A program made the translations under genes and the position numbers. The notes below the pieces were generated by a model. It did not search any database, had not been told where the DNA came from, and saw only the letters and a list, made by a program, of their open reading frames with translations. From NCBI RefSeq assembly GCF_040939455.1, contig NC_134108.1, positions 36,810,501 to 36,874,500 on the forward strand: a stretch of 64,000 nt of DNA, given 5' to 3'. This document shows positions 11,558 through 23,439 of this stretch, piece by piece; within the stretch, counting starts at the first letter, position 1; each line of letters starts with the position of its first letter. This stretch comes from Microcebus murinus. Lineage: Eukaryota; Chordata; Mammalia; Primates; Cheirogaleidae.

Positions 11558-11597
11558 GTCACCACAAAGACACTAAAAAAAAAAAAAAAAAAAAAAA
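11558..11597 (+). other. Short segment and second A-tract after the L1 tail
   Basis: The first poly-A is followed by 'gtcaccacaaagacact' (11558-11574) and then 23 A. This pattern fits a transcript that read past the first polyadenylation site and carried a little flank with it (3' transduction), but without a target duplication it could also be an A-rich flank. Confidence 0.45.
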
Positions 11598-11934
11598 GGT
11601 GAGGCAGAGTTGGGGTAAGAGACTGATTATAGAAACACTGAACAAACAGACGAAAGAAGAGAACAATGTCTGCCAGCAGGGATTCTCACACCGGGAATGT
11701 GTAACCAAATTGTAAACAACCTGAAGGGAGAGACTACAACTCTCAGGCCCACTAACAGGACCCACACTACTTTGCTCAGTAGAATTGTGTCTTTCTCAAA
11801 TTAAATGCTCAGTAAATGCCTACTGAATAGAATTATAAAATAAAGCAAAATAAGACAAACACCAAAAAAATCTAACTTGTTATGTAGCTCCTGTTGAATC
11901 TAGTCTGCAAGCAATAATGGAATTGTATAATAGC
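11598..11934. other. Unique sequence
   Basis: No element recognised. Confidence 0.4.
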
Positions 11935-12549
11935 CTGTCTTTATTTGATTAATTTTGACACTGACTCCACAATTCTACATTAAGTACATGAATTAACACT
12001 TCCATTAGATCAACATAGAGAATACCATGGACAGTTTCCCAAATATTATCCATTTGAGGTTGGAGAGAGTTCACAGACATGCCCCACAAAAGCTTAATAT
12101 AGACCATTTCTTTCAACTCAATCACCCAAATGATTGAGCAATCTACATTCCTGCTAAAATTCAAAATAAAAACAATATATGCTGTCTTAAATCAACTCTG
12201 TCCTTAGTATTAGCAACCAATGGCAACAAAAGTAATTTATATAACTATATATGGCCCATTTTGAAGAAGTAGGCTACAACTATGCACCACAGTTAATTTA
12301 ATCAAGCATGGTGCACATTATCATTTAAGTTAAAAGTAAACTGAGTGTTCAATTTTAAAAATATAAATTATTATATAATTTATATGATAATTATATAATT
12401 ATGATATAGATATAACTATGCATATATCTGCAGACATATAAATGTCTTTGAAATGTCTGAACTCTCTCCCACCTCAAATGAATAATATTAGGAAAAATGT
12501 CCATGGCGTACTCTATGTTAATCTAATGGACAGGATCAAATAAAGACAG
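11935..12549. repeat. Unassigned divergent inverted repeat, about 615 bp in all
   Basis: The left arm at 12002-12080 and the reverse complement of 12453-12529 match at about 68 of 77 positions plus one 2-bp gap. Outside these arms the exact 15-mer 'ctgtctttatttgat' (11935-11949) recurs inverted at 12535-12549. Between 15-mer and arm there are 52 bp on the left but only 5 bp on the right. The 372-bp AT-rich centre (12081-12452) shows no clear pairing. Read outward, both copies end in 'atcaaataaagacag', which includes a polyadenylation-like AATAAA. I do not recognise the family: it could be two opposite copies of an old repeat, a fold-back DNA element, or an inverted duplication. Confidence 0.8.
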
Positions 12550-13937
12550 AACACTATCACCCAACTGTTGCTTAGGAGTATATTTAGAAGGAGCTATGTG
12601 ACAAGTTAGATGACTGGTGGTTGTCTTATTTGATATATTTTATAATTCCATTCAACAAGCATTTGCAAAGCATTTAATTTGAACAAGCCACAATTCTATG
12701 AAGCAAATTAATGTGAGTACCATGAGTGGGCCTGGGATTCATGGTCTTTCCTCACTAGTTGTCAATGGTGATTGACTTTGTTTTATGCTCAGTCAAAATC
12801 ATAATATATAGTTAACATCAACCATTTTCACCATGTTTTATACAGCATTTCTGGAGAAAGTAGAGTACATTATTTGAAAGATTAAAGTATTTGCAAAATA
12901 TACTGTAGATAATATCTACAGCAAAACTTCCCGCTATTATGATAGGATAAAGTCATGTGAAAATAAAGTTATCTATGCTAATATACTAAATGGACAAATA
13001 GTGTATTCAGGTACTTATGGATAAATTTTATAAACTCAAGAACATAATGCATGAGAATCCAGAATTTATTTCAGCATATAAATCCTAATAGATGCTTCTT
13101 TAAAACAAACCAATGGTGATAAATAACCTATTGTGCGCGAATCAACTCAACATTTTGTATAGTCAATCAATACATCAATATTGTGTTCTTCTTATGGATT
13201 CTGGTTAAATCATTAAACCCAGTAAGTATTTGCCAGATTTATGTTTTGACCAGCTTCCATTACTTGCTACAGAAAGTGGTGGTGCTAGAGATGACTGTAT
13301 AGAGCAGGTGAGGGTTAAGTGATTGTTTAGAAACAATAAAGAAAGCTTTCTGAGTAAGGAAACTGGGAAGTGTGTGAATTAACAAATGACTTATAAAGAT
13401 ACTTCTAAAATCTATGTCAATTTTTTCATTTCTTTAGATTGAGCTATTTGCCAATGTTTTAAATTGTTATTTTTGTAGCAGAGACATCTGAAAGCAAACA
13501 TTTTGTCTTCTACAAACATTTTTGTGTCATTCAGACCTTTGGCAATTTTATGTTATTCAACTGCTTTATTAAAACTGCTTTTAAGGTTGTGTGACTCTAA
13601 TATATACTGCTTATTCTGAAGGAAATCCCAAAAGCAAAATTAAGAATGCTTGTAGCCTAAATATTCTCTAATAATTGTGATAAATACTTAAGGCATATAG
13701 TTTTGGATTCTACTGAGATATGACAGTTAAGTGTATTTCTTCGTAATAAAATCTTCAGAGTGTTAACTAGCACTGTCAGCTGTGTATACTGTCAGAGTAC
13801 AGCTAAAACATTTTCCCCCAAAGGAAGTATGCTAACTTGTTTAAGATAGTCAAGGTAAATATGGTATACAGGGTATTTATGTGCAACTCTTTCCTTATTA
13901 CTACATAAGCAATTATATATATTTTTTCCTCTCTTTT
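12550..13937. other. Unique AT-rich sequence
   Basis: No gene or repeat recognised. Confidence 0.45.
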
Positions 13938-14285
13938 TTTAATAGACTTTATTTCTGAAAGCAGGTTTAGGTTCACAGAAGAATTGAACAAAAAGTACAG
14001 AATTCCCATATAGCCCCTGGACATATGTATCTACCATTGTAAGATCATACAGAATAGTTTCAATGCCTTAAAAGTCCTGTGTCCCACCCATCCACTCACC
14101 TTCCTCTCAACTCTTGGAAACCACTGATTTTTTACTGTCTCCATGATTTTTCCTTTCCTCAAACTTTATATATTTGAAATCATACAGTATGTAGCCATTT
14201 TAGATTGGCTTCGTTCACTTGGTATATATGTATTTAAGTTTTCTCCATGTTGTTTCATGGTTGGCTAGCTCATTTCTTAGAACTG
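13938..14285 (-). mobile_element. Old L1M-type 3' UTR, antisense, internally deleted
   Basis: The plus strand shows 'gcaggtttaggttcacagaa', 'aaagtacagaattcccatat', then after a jump 'tgtatctaccattgtaagat', 'gaaaccactgattttttact', 'gaaatcatacagtatgtagcc' in outline and 'ttttctccatgttgtttcat'. This is the antisense of an ancient L1M 3' region. Roughly 150-200 bp of the family sequence is missing near 14015. Confidence 0.7.
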
Positions 14286-14589
14286 GTTCTAACTTGAATT
14301 TGGGATTAGAAGAGGAAGGACTGAGTCAAAGACTTAGATGAACATTAAAAAAAGATTTGAAATCTATGTATATGAATGTCAATTCAAAAATTTTATAAAG
14401 GAATATTAAAAAAGGGTATGTACTGATGAAAGAACCATTGCTAAATATAAATTTTATACAATGAAAATTTAGGGAAATTTGGAACTTAGAGAAAAGTAAA
14501 ACCACCATTATCATCCTCTACCAAAAGAAAAGTATTTCTGTTAATAGTATTTCCTCATACTATTTTAATATTTTAAAAAGTGATGACAA

Positions 14590-14800
14590 TAATAACAATG
14601 ACAAAGGTAACATTAAACATTACTCTGCAGCATTCACTCTACTAGAAGTTTTGCATAGATTATTTAGTCTAATTCTGGAAACAGTCCTATAAATAAGTTC
14701 TGTAAATATCCTATCTTATGTGTATACTAAATTCAGTGATGTTAATTTGCCCAAAGTTGCACAGCTAGTAATTTAAAAAGCAAAATTAAATTTGAATTAT
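14590..14800 (-). mobile_element. MIR-like SINE
   Basis: Antisense blocks 'aattctggaaacagtcctat', 'gttaatttgcccaaagttgc' and 'acagctagtaatttaaaaag' follow the MIR order (tcatttaatcctcacaacaa, taacttgcccaaggtc, acacagctagtaag). Confidence 0.6.
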
Positions 14801-15835
14801 AATTCAAAATCACTCAAATGTATAAATATATATACATACACATACTTCTTTTTGGATATAAGGTCTCATAAAAATATCATATTAATACATTCTAGAGTGA
14901 GTTTATGAGGAATAAAAATAATAAGCAGTCTAATTTTTCACAAATATATTTTTCACATTTAAAAGACTTTATATGGGATATAATAGTTGATACATATGAA
15001 TATTTATTGAAATAATAAATGACATAAATAATGGCATAATGACCATTTACTGAAATAATACATGTTGAATATAAATCCTGTATAATGTTGCTTGCATAAA
15101 TACCCACTGTACTATTTCTTAATGTGGACTATACATTTGTGGTATGTAAGCATGTGTGTGTAAATTTCCCAATGCCCAGGTCAATTGGATTGATGTCCAT
15201 TTTGTAAAATCCTGTTTAGATACAAACATCATACAGAAAATCTAACTAAGAGGCTGGCTTACAGAAAAAAATTCATTTGAAATTTAGGTTCTAAAGACTT
15301 GTGACAATAGTGCCTTAAACTTGAAAGAATACTAATAAAGTTCTTATTTTTTTTTATATCTGTCATCTGCTGAAAACAAGTATTTTGAGCAGGTGTATAA
15401 CTTATTTTATTGTTCTAAATATTTTAAGTTCTAATAAAATAACTTTTTATTCCAAATTTATATTTCTCAATGAATAATAAAAGGAGTCCACAGGGAAAAA
15501 CGAAACAAACAAAAGTCCTAGGATTCATCAGTTTAAATTGTATACAAGTATATATTAGGAATCAATTATCATATCTTTTGTGTGTGAGAAATTTATGTGA
15601 AAGAACCCGTCTACATTTAAATGAGTATGAAATTAAAGAAACTGTCCACTTATAATAATACCTTGCAATGTTAAATACCTGGAAAAAAGGGTCTAGTAAA
15701 TAGCTCATATAATGACATTTTGATTTTCACTAATGTTTAGAATAAGAATACAGTGGAAAACCACTAATGCCAAAATTGGGGACTAATGCTTCAAATCCAG
15801 CCTATGCCATTAATTCATAGTCCAAAATTCACAAT
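14801..15835. other. Unique AT-rich sequence
   Basis: No gene or repeat recognised. The frames at 14892-15107 and 15470-15655 carry no recognisable domain. Confidence 0.45.
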
Positions 15836-15937
15836 TTGGGTGATAGGCACACTTATAGCTGTGACTCAAGTATTACAAAAGTGATCCATGTAACCAAAAA
15901 TATTGTACCCCCTTAATATTTTGAAATAAAAAAATGA
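15836..15937 (+). mobile_element. LINE-1 3' end, strongly truncated
   Basis: The segment 'gggtgataggcacacttata', 'gtgatccatgtaaccaaaa' and 'ccttaatattttgaaataaa' is nearly the same as the 3' end of the larger L1 at 17.7-17.8 kb, so it is the same subfamily. Only about 100 bp was copied. A convincing target duplication is not visible. Confidence 0.8.
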
Positions 15938-15945
15938 TTTCAAAT

Positions 15946-15949
<4 letters not shown>

Positions 15950-15991
<42 letters not shown>
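15950..15991. repeat. (CA)n microsatellite
   Basis: About 20 uninterrupted CA units directly after the tail of the L1 3' end. Microsatellites often grow at the A-rich tails of retroelements. Likely polymorphic in length. Confidence 0.95.
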
Positions 15992-15992
<1 letters not shown>

Positions 15993-16427
15993 TTCAGCTC
16001 AGGTTTCCCTTCCCATCTCTTACTACTCATGGCTATAGTTTCTGCTGTGCTACCCTTGTGTTAAGTGTCTAAGCATGGCTTATTTGCCTTTTTCTTTAAT
16101 TTCCTAAAGCACCTTTCCATATCCTTACCCATGCTTCATATTAGTTTTATTTCTTTCTTTCCCTTAAGGCTAGGGGCTGGATTGAATTTGCCTCTGTGCT
16201 CTAATTGCCTAGCTGTGATCCTAACACAGCTAACCAAGATACTGAAGAGATGAGAGTTTTAATTTAACAATCATTATTAAGGATATTTAACATAATAAAT
16301 AATTGCATGTGATCCAACCAGCAAGTCATTCAACATTTTTTGGTCTCCGTTTCCTCATCTTGTAAAAGGATATGTTTTAACTGGATTATCTATTCTGGCC
16401 CTAAAAAGACTATGGTCCTATGTTGAA
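15992..16427. other. Unique sequence holding a possible left target duplication
   Basis: No element recognised. 'aaaaagactatggt' at 16403-16416 resembles 'aaaaacagtctatggt' at 17831-17846 after the next L1, and may be its worn target duplication. Confidence 0.4.
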
Positions 16428-16866
16428 TATTTCCTTAGCTGTACAGAATTTTTAATTTAATCAAGTCCAATTTATTAATATTTTTGTTGTTGTTGTGATT
16501 GCCATTAGGGTTTTCTCAATAAATTATTTGCCTAGGTTGATATCTAGAAAAGTCTTTCCACCTTTTTTCTTCTAGCATTCTTATGGTTTCATGTCTTACA
16601 TTTTCTTTTATCCACCTTGAATTAATTTTTCTGAGTGGTGGGAGATATGGATCATGTTTCATTCTTCTGCATGTGGCTATCCAATTCTCCCAGCACCATT
16701 TATTGAATAAGTTTTCTTTTCCCCAGTGTATATTATTGTCTGCTTTGTCAAAGATTAGTTGGCTGTAGGTAGATGGTTTTATATCTGGATTCTCCACTCT
16801 ATTCCATTGGTTTATATCTCTATTTTTGTGCCAGTGCCATACTGTTTTGGTTACTAGAGCAAATAG
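16428..16866 (-). mobile_element. Inverted 5' segment of a twin-primed LINE-1 (ORF2)
   Basis: Minus-strand reading gives a long intact ORF2 stretch (frame 16516-16875, 119 codons) with the order [20 protein letters not shown], then [28 protein letters not shown] and the basic RWIKE. This lies in the ORF2 region after the reverse transcriptase and before the Cys-rich C-terminal part. It joins directly, in opposite orientation, to the next downstream part of the same protein. It is not a gene. No catalytic domain is included. Confidence 0.9.
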
Positions 16867-17446
16867 ACAACCCACTGAAAGGGAAAAAATATTAGCAAGC
16901 TACACATCTGATAAATGCCTAATGACCAGAATCTATAAAGAACTCAAGCAAATCAGCAAGAAGAAAAACAAACAACTCCATTAAAAAGTGGGTAAAAGAC
17001 ATGAACAGCAGCTTTTCAAAAGAAGAAATGTCTAAATGACCAATAAACATATGAAAAAATGTTCAACATCACTAATCATCAGGGAAATGCAATTTAAAAA
17101 AACAATGAGATATCACCTTACCCCAGTTAGGATGGCTTTTATTAAAAACTACAAATCAATAAACACTGATATGGAGGAAGAGAGAAAGGAATGCTTGCAC
17201 ACTGTTGGTGGGACTGCAAACTAGTGCAATCTCTATGGAAAACAGTATGGAGAATCTTCAAAGAACTAAAAGCAGACCTACCATTCGATCCAGCAATCCC
17301 ACTACTGGGTATTTATCCAAAGGGAAAGAGATCATTTATCGAAAATACACCTATGCTCCAATGTTTATTGCAGCACAATTCACAATTGTAAAGATGTGGA
17401 ATCAACCCAAGTGCTCATCAATTCATGAATGGATTAACAAAATGGA

Positions 17447-17481
<35 letters not shown>

Positions 17482-17836
17482 GGAATACTGGTCAGCCATG
17501 AAGAAGGATGAATTAAGGCCTTTTGTAACAATTTTGATGGAACTAGAGACCATTCTCCCAAGTGAAGTATCTAAAGAATGGAAAAATAAACAACACATCT
17601 ACTTGCTATTAAATTGGAACTAACTGATGAGCTCACATGTACACAGAGGGAAGTAAAACTCAGTGGAAATCAAGAAAGGGGTATGGGGGAGACAAGGATG
17701 GACAAAAACCTACCTAATAGGTACAGTGAACACTATCTGGATGACAGGCACACTTATAACCCTGACTTAAGCATAACAAAAGGGATCCATGTAACCAAAA
17801 CATTTGTATACCTGTAATATTTTGAAATTAAAAAAC
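16867..17836 (+). mobile_element. 3' segment of the twin-primed LINE-1: ORF2 C-terminus and 3' UTR
   Basis: In the plus direction the translated pieces include [34 protein letters not shown], then in another frame [20 protein letters not shown] and IPLLGIYPKGK, all from the ORF2 C-terminal Cys-rich region. The frame changes near 17190 show indels. The 3' UTR ends with 'gtaaccaaaacatttgtata' and 'aatattttgaaattaaaaaa'. A (TA)n tract has grown at 17446-17479 where most copies have a short tatata. Together with 16428-16866 it forms one insertion of about 1.4 kb. Confidence 0.9.
17446..17479. repeat. (TA)n microsatellite inside L1 ORF2
   Basis: About 17 TA units in the place where L1 ORF2 normally has a short tatata motif before 'atggaatac'. 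It expanded after insertion or in the source copy. It encodes the YIYIYIY run of a chance frame. Confidence 0.9.
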
Positions 17837-20459
17837 AGTCTATGGTGTCACATTGCAAATTAACCTTGAAAACTCAGAATTTTATTTTCAGTATATTCAA
17901 AAACCATCATAGTATATTTAACAATTTATATTATAACTCCGCTATAAAATTCAACTCAAATTTAATATGTTTTACTGAAAGTAATAAGCAAGTATTTTTC
18001 TTCTTTCCATAAGTTCTGTTTGCAAAATGTATTTGAGAAAGAAAATAGCATTTGTGAGTAATTACCAAGTTCTATACATAAGGACTATATTTAGTTACTC
18101 TAAAGAGAACATCATTCAATTTTAGTAAAGAGGAGAAACAAAACATGTTATGTAAAAATGAATGTACATTTTATGTAAAACTTGAATGATGTGGAACTTT
18201 TAGTAAACTAGTAATATAATCTTATTTCAAAATGTCTTATTTGATTCCACCAATTACACATAAAGAAAACTGGTATCATTACCAAACAGAAACACTATAC
18301 CTTATATTTTCTACAGTTATTTTGGTAACTTTCCTCAGTCATGAAGGGTTTCTTGTGGCAGATAAGAATCTTTGAAACAGAAATGCCAAGTAAAAACTGC
18401 ATATAGGGAAGTCAATATACAATACAAATATTTTACTATCAGGCTAAATGGTTCTTTTATCAGACTAAGACATTTATTTTAATGTTACCTATACCTTCAT
18501 GCACCAATGAAAAAAATAAATCTTTGAAACCAAGTGCCCTGAAATTCAGTTTTATTACTATGGTAGTATTTATACTAATGTAGGCAAGTTGCCTTGTCAT
18601 CAGTAACTTAGTCTACAACATGACATGATATTAGATACAATGTTAAGAATTTATAATACCATGATGATCATTTCAAAACATTTTTTCTTATTATTTATAG
18701 ACATACAGGAAGAAAGAACAGGATATAAGAGGCCTCCTATAAGGACCGAGGAAAATATGTTTTTGCTAGTAGCTGTGTGTGTTTGTGTGCGGAGTTAGAT
18801 TCAATCAAGGAAGGCCATTAAATTAAAGTGCTAATTATCCTCAGTTTATTTTCTTCCTTTTGGCTTCTTTCTTTTTTAATTGAGGAATTTAGTTGTTATA
18901 ATGTTTTCTGGTCTACTTTAAACTCAAGAGAAGTAATTTTATAGTTATTGGGAGATTATTGCAAACATCAGCAACAGTTTATCTGTACATTATATATAAA
19001 TGGGAAACTGATGAAATAAATATTTAAGACACAAAAAGACGATTTAGTAAATGAAAGATTGAATGAACTTGTGACATTCAAATTTTTAAAAATATCACTG
19101 ATCATCAGAACTATTTAAGTAAGAAAACAATGAAAAATATAAGTCAAGTATATTTAGACTGAAAGATCTAGAAGAAATTATAAGAGACTAACAACTAACC
19201 CAATTCCAACCTTCTAGGAACAAGACAGTTTTTCATGTAAGATCTTGAAGAACTAAGCAAATACCTCTGGCAAATCTTACAGTATCTTCCACTGACAGAA
19301 GCAGAACCCCAAGAAGAGATGGGAAAATGTATCAGTCCAGGTTGACTTGGATAAAATGCTCAGTGTAGGATGCCACTCTGGAAGCCTGAGTCTCAGAAGA
19401 CTGCCAAACTAGACCTCCTATCCCAACTTTCCTATCAGACAGATTCCCATGGGCAATTCATCTATACTTCACATTTCCTTAATCTTTTGATGCCCAAGCT
19501 TCCTTTCTTCTCTAGGTCTATAAACCAGTTCCTCCCACCATTTCTGAGGACAAAGTTTTCCCATTTTTTCATCTAAATATCATTTTTTCCACTATCTTTA
19601 ATTTTGCTTTGCCTATTTTCTTTTCCTCTCAGAGACACAAAAAAAGGCAGGTTTCCTGTGTCTTGGGAGACTGTCACGGTAGGGTAAATTATGCTTTTGC
19701 TAATACTCCCTAGTGCTACAGGCTTAGCAAAGTAAATGGCATGCCCAGAAGACGGAGTTTTAAACTGACACAGCCTGTTATCTGTTTACATGCCAACTTA
19801 GAGGAATTGCTAAACAGAAAAAAACGAGGATAGTTACAAGTCAGTAAACCTTATCTTGCTTCAGCTAAATGAAAAACTAGAATGTTATTAATTTCTTCAA
19901 ATGATCACCTTATTATCTAAACCTGTAAATACTTTCAGAGTTAGAATTTATCCTTCTCTCTCTCACACACACACACACACACAAACACATAGACACATGC
20001 ACAGAAGAGGAATAAAAGAAACTGTAATTTATACTTTAATATGAAGGACAGAAGAGAATTCAAAATAAAAACAAACTAACATTTTTGTTAGTGATTTCAA
20101 CCCCACACTGAAGAACCTTTCATCAATTCCACTAAGTTTCTGAGTTAAGAGTAGCTATAGGCAATAAATTAGGAGAAAAAATGAGAAAATGGATATAAAA
20201 ACATTGACAAAAGTAAAAGGCATGTATGAAAGATAGAATAATCATTGAAATGATTTAAAGATTCAAAAAGCTACTGCCTGTGTAGGCGTGTGTGGATATG
20301 CATGCTTTCACACAAATTGTCTGGCAATAGAGAAGGCTCCTGTGCTGTAGCATAAAACAGTAACTGATGCTCAGAATAATGGCCCTGAATTATTAAGAAC
20401 AAGTTCAAAATGTCTCTTGTCCTTTGTATGTTTCATTTAACAAGGCAGATGATAATGAC
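17837..20459. other. Unique sequence with one CA tract
   Basis: No gene or dispersed repeat recognised over 2.6 kb. A (TC)n(AC)n tract lies at 19953-19983. The 68-codon frame at 19370-19576 is not a recognisable protein. Confidence 0.45.
19953..19983. repeat. (TC)n(AC)n microsatellite
   Basis: Five TC-type units run into about ten AC units, then 'aaacacatagacacatgcac' continues in imperfect form. Confidence 0.9.
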
Positions 20460-20720
20460 TGTTATTTAGAACTTATCAAGTACCTCTTGTGGCAAGTGCT
20501 TTATATACATTTATTTAATAAATAATTATGTTTCCTACTAAGGACTTATTTTATGTAATCTTTGCATGTTATAACTGAGATAAAGTTTATAATCATTTAT
20601 TTATGATGGAGAAAACTAGAGGTAAGGGAGTGTAAAACTTACATCAAGTCACAAAGCTGGTAGACAGGACAGCTAGGTGTGACTACAGACCTCTGCCCTA
20701 TAGATTTGTGCTCTTACAGG
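20460..20720 (-). mobile_element. MIR-like SINE
   Basis: Antisense blocks 'aagtgctttatatacattta', 'gatggagaaaactagaggta' and 'acatcaagtcacaaagctgg' then 'gacagctaggtgtgacta' follow MIR order, ending in 'tagatttgtgctctta'. A 20-30 bp AT insertion lies in the centre. Confidence 0.6.
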
Positions 20721-22154
20721 GATTTTCAAGGGTTAAGCTTAAAAGCAGAAGGCTCAGTTTTCTGGACCACTAACTCATGTGAACCATCTCACATACAAAA
20801 CAAGTCCGCGTAAGTAAGGTGTTAATACATTTAAGAAATTTTTGTAAAGGAAGAATTCTGCTATTTCTGTATTATAAATGTCAACTCGAGTCAGTGATCC
20901 ATTTTTCCCCTTTAGATGTTCCATCTGAAGCAGATAGTAGGATGGGGTAGATTGCTTTCCTTAGCTTCCTCTTGACTTTCTCTTGTCTTTTGTTTAGTAA
21001 TCTGCCCATAAACAGCCTCCCAAGACAGAGAACTTCAATCCAGTAATTATCTATGCCTTTGAAACAAACAAATGAAGAGAGCCCTTGGGGAATGTCAATC
21101 ACCTCAACTCCCTCTTCACTTCCTCTCAAGCTCTTATCACTTCTCTTAATTGCAAGACTATTTCCAGCTCAGATAGTTGACATCCTGCCTCAACTTTAAC
21201 ACCTTTTCTCCTGGGAATCTTTCTCACTATTACTACTGAATCTCATTCTCTTCCTATCTCCTCAGTTATAAATTCTTTCAGAATGGACTATTTCTAACCA
21301 AAACTATGAGCAGTAGATTCAAGAAATGTGTTTTCCTTTCTAAGGTTTGCAGATAGCCAATGCTGGGGGTTACCAGAGAGACTGCCCATCTGCAACTTCA
21401 CCAGGCAGCTTAAATGTTAATCTCACATAAATTCTACCTGTTTTATATGAAATAGATTGCCTCTTTTTCTGCTTTTATTTTTTATATATATGAATGAACA
21501 TAAAAACACAAAATACTGCATGTGCATTCCATATGCCAAGAGTATAAGTTTTAGAGTGCCATACTTATCAAAGTTTTATTGAAGCAATGAATGACACATC
21601 ATTGAGCCACAGAATTCTCAGTAGGATGGCTTCGATGAGAACAGATCTTAAAATGTATCTTAAAATTACAGGAAAGATAATAAAGCCTATTTCAATAACA
21701 GGTTTCAGAGCTTTCTGAAAATTTAGTAAAATCAATTTAACTCATTAATGTAAATTAACATATTATGTTTATATGGACAGACTTAAAAGTAATATTAATA
21801 AATGTTACAAAAAAGAAATAACAGGTAGTTGTCTTTTTATGGAATATATAGTTGCATGATAACCTACCCAAGTTTTCAACAGCAAGTCTATATAGATCAT
21901 ATAACTCTCCAGTGACTTTGGTTTTATTTATTTTTTAATTGATTATTTGCTGCTGAGAGAGATATTTTCCAGTAGATTTATGTCCTTGGGGACAATAACA
22001 GAAGGTTTTCTCTGATATCACTACATTATTAATACTGATAATTAACACATGTCTCAATTTAATCCAAGATATGAATATTTAAAATAATAACCATTGAGAA
22101 CTAATTGCTGCACTCTAGTAACCATAATCAATACTAGCAAGTACCTTCCATGAT
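20721..22154. other. Unique sequence
   Basis: No element recognised. An 82-codon minus frame (20881-21129) has no known domain. Its surroundings are somewhat less AT-rich than average, with long pyrimidine-rich runs near 21100-21260. Confidence 0.45.
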
Positions 22155-22560
22155 TCATCATTCAACAAATATTAATATAAGTATGTTATATACCAGGCAT
22201 AGTGCTAGGCATAGGAACAAAAATGTTAAGAATAAATAGGCTTTCTTCTCAAGGAGCTCAAATTTCATGGGGAATGGAGGGAATTGTTGGAGTAACTACC
22301 ATACACTATGCAAAGTGCTATAATAAAGAATATATGTTCAGTGTGTTCACAGTAAAAGGCAAAATAAATTAGAAATACCGGGTCCATGGACTTCCAAGAG
22401 GATGTGATTCTGAGCTGACAGCTAACCAAGGAATAAGAGTTTGGTGAAGAAAGGAGCTAGCATGTTTGAGGACAAAAATAAATAAATAAATAAATAAAGC
22501 ATATGCAAAGGCAAGAACTTAGTGTGTATTTAGCTGTTAAAAGTGTCTCAGTATGCCTGG
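22155..22560 (-). mobile_element. LINE-2 3' fragment
   Basis: Antisense L2 with good landmarks: 'tcattcaacaaatattaata', 'taccaggcatagtgctaggc', 'ttctcaaggagctcaaattt', 'gctgacagctaaccaagga', 'agaaaggagctagcatgttt' and 'gcaaaggcaagaacttagtg'. An (AAAT)n tract sits inside at 22476-22498. Confidence 0.75.
22476..22498. repeat. (AAAT)n microsatellite
   Basis: About five and a half AAAT units within the L2. Confidence 0.9.
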
Positions 22561-22594
22561 ATCAAGAGAAGCACTTACCACTGAAGTTAATAAA

Positions 22595-23228
22595 TGTTCA
22601 GCTTCTGGGCTCCTCACTTGCATAGCCTTTCCAAGGCCCTGGCAGAAATTCTAGCAATGAGTTCAACTGTTGATATGTATACAGAAAAGAGTCAATCTAG
22701 TAAGCCTGAAATCTATCCTTGTAAGGCCAGATTGCAAGGTTGGCCTCTGGTAAGCATCCAGCAACTTGAATTTCATGAGGCACTTCACTGTTCCCAAAAT
22801 GATAAAATTGACTCACTGGCCTAAGCTGTTTGTACAATCAAAATAATGTGTGCTGAACCCCTGCTTTCTTCCTGGGAGTTTGGAATTTTGGTATAGTCTA
22901 GGCAGAGGATGCTTAGGTGACCAGCTCCTAATAAAACACCTGGACACTGAGTCTCTAATGAACTTTGCTGATGAGCAACATTTCACACCTGCCACAGTAT
23001 ATTGCATGAAGAAGTAAGCACATTCTGTGTGACTCCACTGTAAGAAGATTCTTGAGAGCTGGTGCTTGGTTTCATCTGGACTTCAGCCCATGAACCATTT
23101 ACCTTTGCTGATCTTGCCATATATAATTTTATTATAATAAATCATAGCCATGAAATACAACCTAATGCTGAGTCCTATGTTCTCCTAGCATATTCTCAAG
23201 CCTGAGGTTCTTGGAGACCACCAATGCA
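22595..23228 (+). mobile_element. Solitary endogenous-retrovirus LTR (class III-like)
   Basis: The sequence has the layout of a mammalian ERV LTR: a possible TG start at 22595, 'taggtgaccagctcctaata' in the central part, a promoter-like region, 'ataataaatcatagcc' with a polyadenylation signal near 23136, a short downstream part with 'ctgagtcctatgttctccta', and an end in CA at about 23228. I recognise the 3' half as a common ancient LTR but cannot name the family with certainty (MER21- or MER74-like are candidates). No internal retroviral genes lie beside it, so it is a solo LTR formed by recombination. Boundaries are tentative, because the flanking 5 bp do not match well. Confidence 0.65.
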
Positions 23229-23439
23229 ATATGTTTCATCAAATGTTCAAAAGGAAGATAGTTTTAGATTCCTTTTCTTTAAAAAAGGACCCCAAATTAT
23301 GTAACTTTTTAAACCTATAAATTCTGGAGAGCAAAGAGGACTGTCATGCTACTGGTGTGTATCATTAGATATTAAGTTGGGGAGATAAATAGCAGAATGC
23401 CATTGTGAAGATCAAAGCATAGAAAATTGTAAGTATTTT

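Noticed and set aside
16516..16875. 119-codon minus-strand reading frame as a gene
   Set aside because: It is the inverted ORF2 half of an L1, joined to the rest of the same element.
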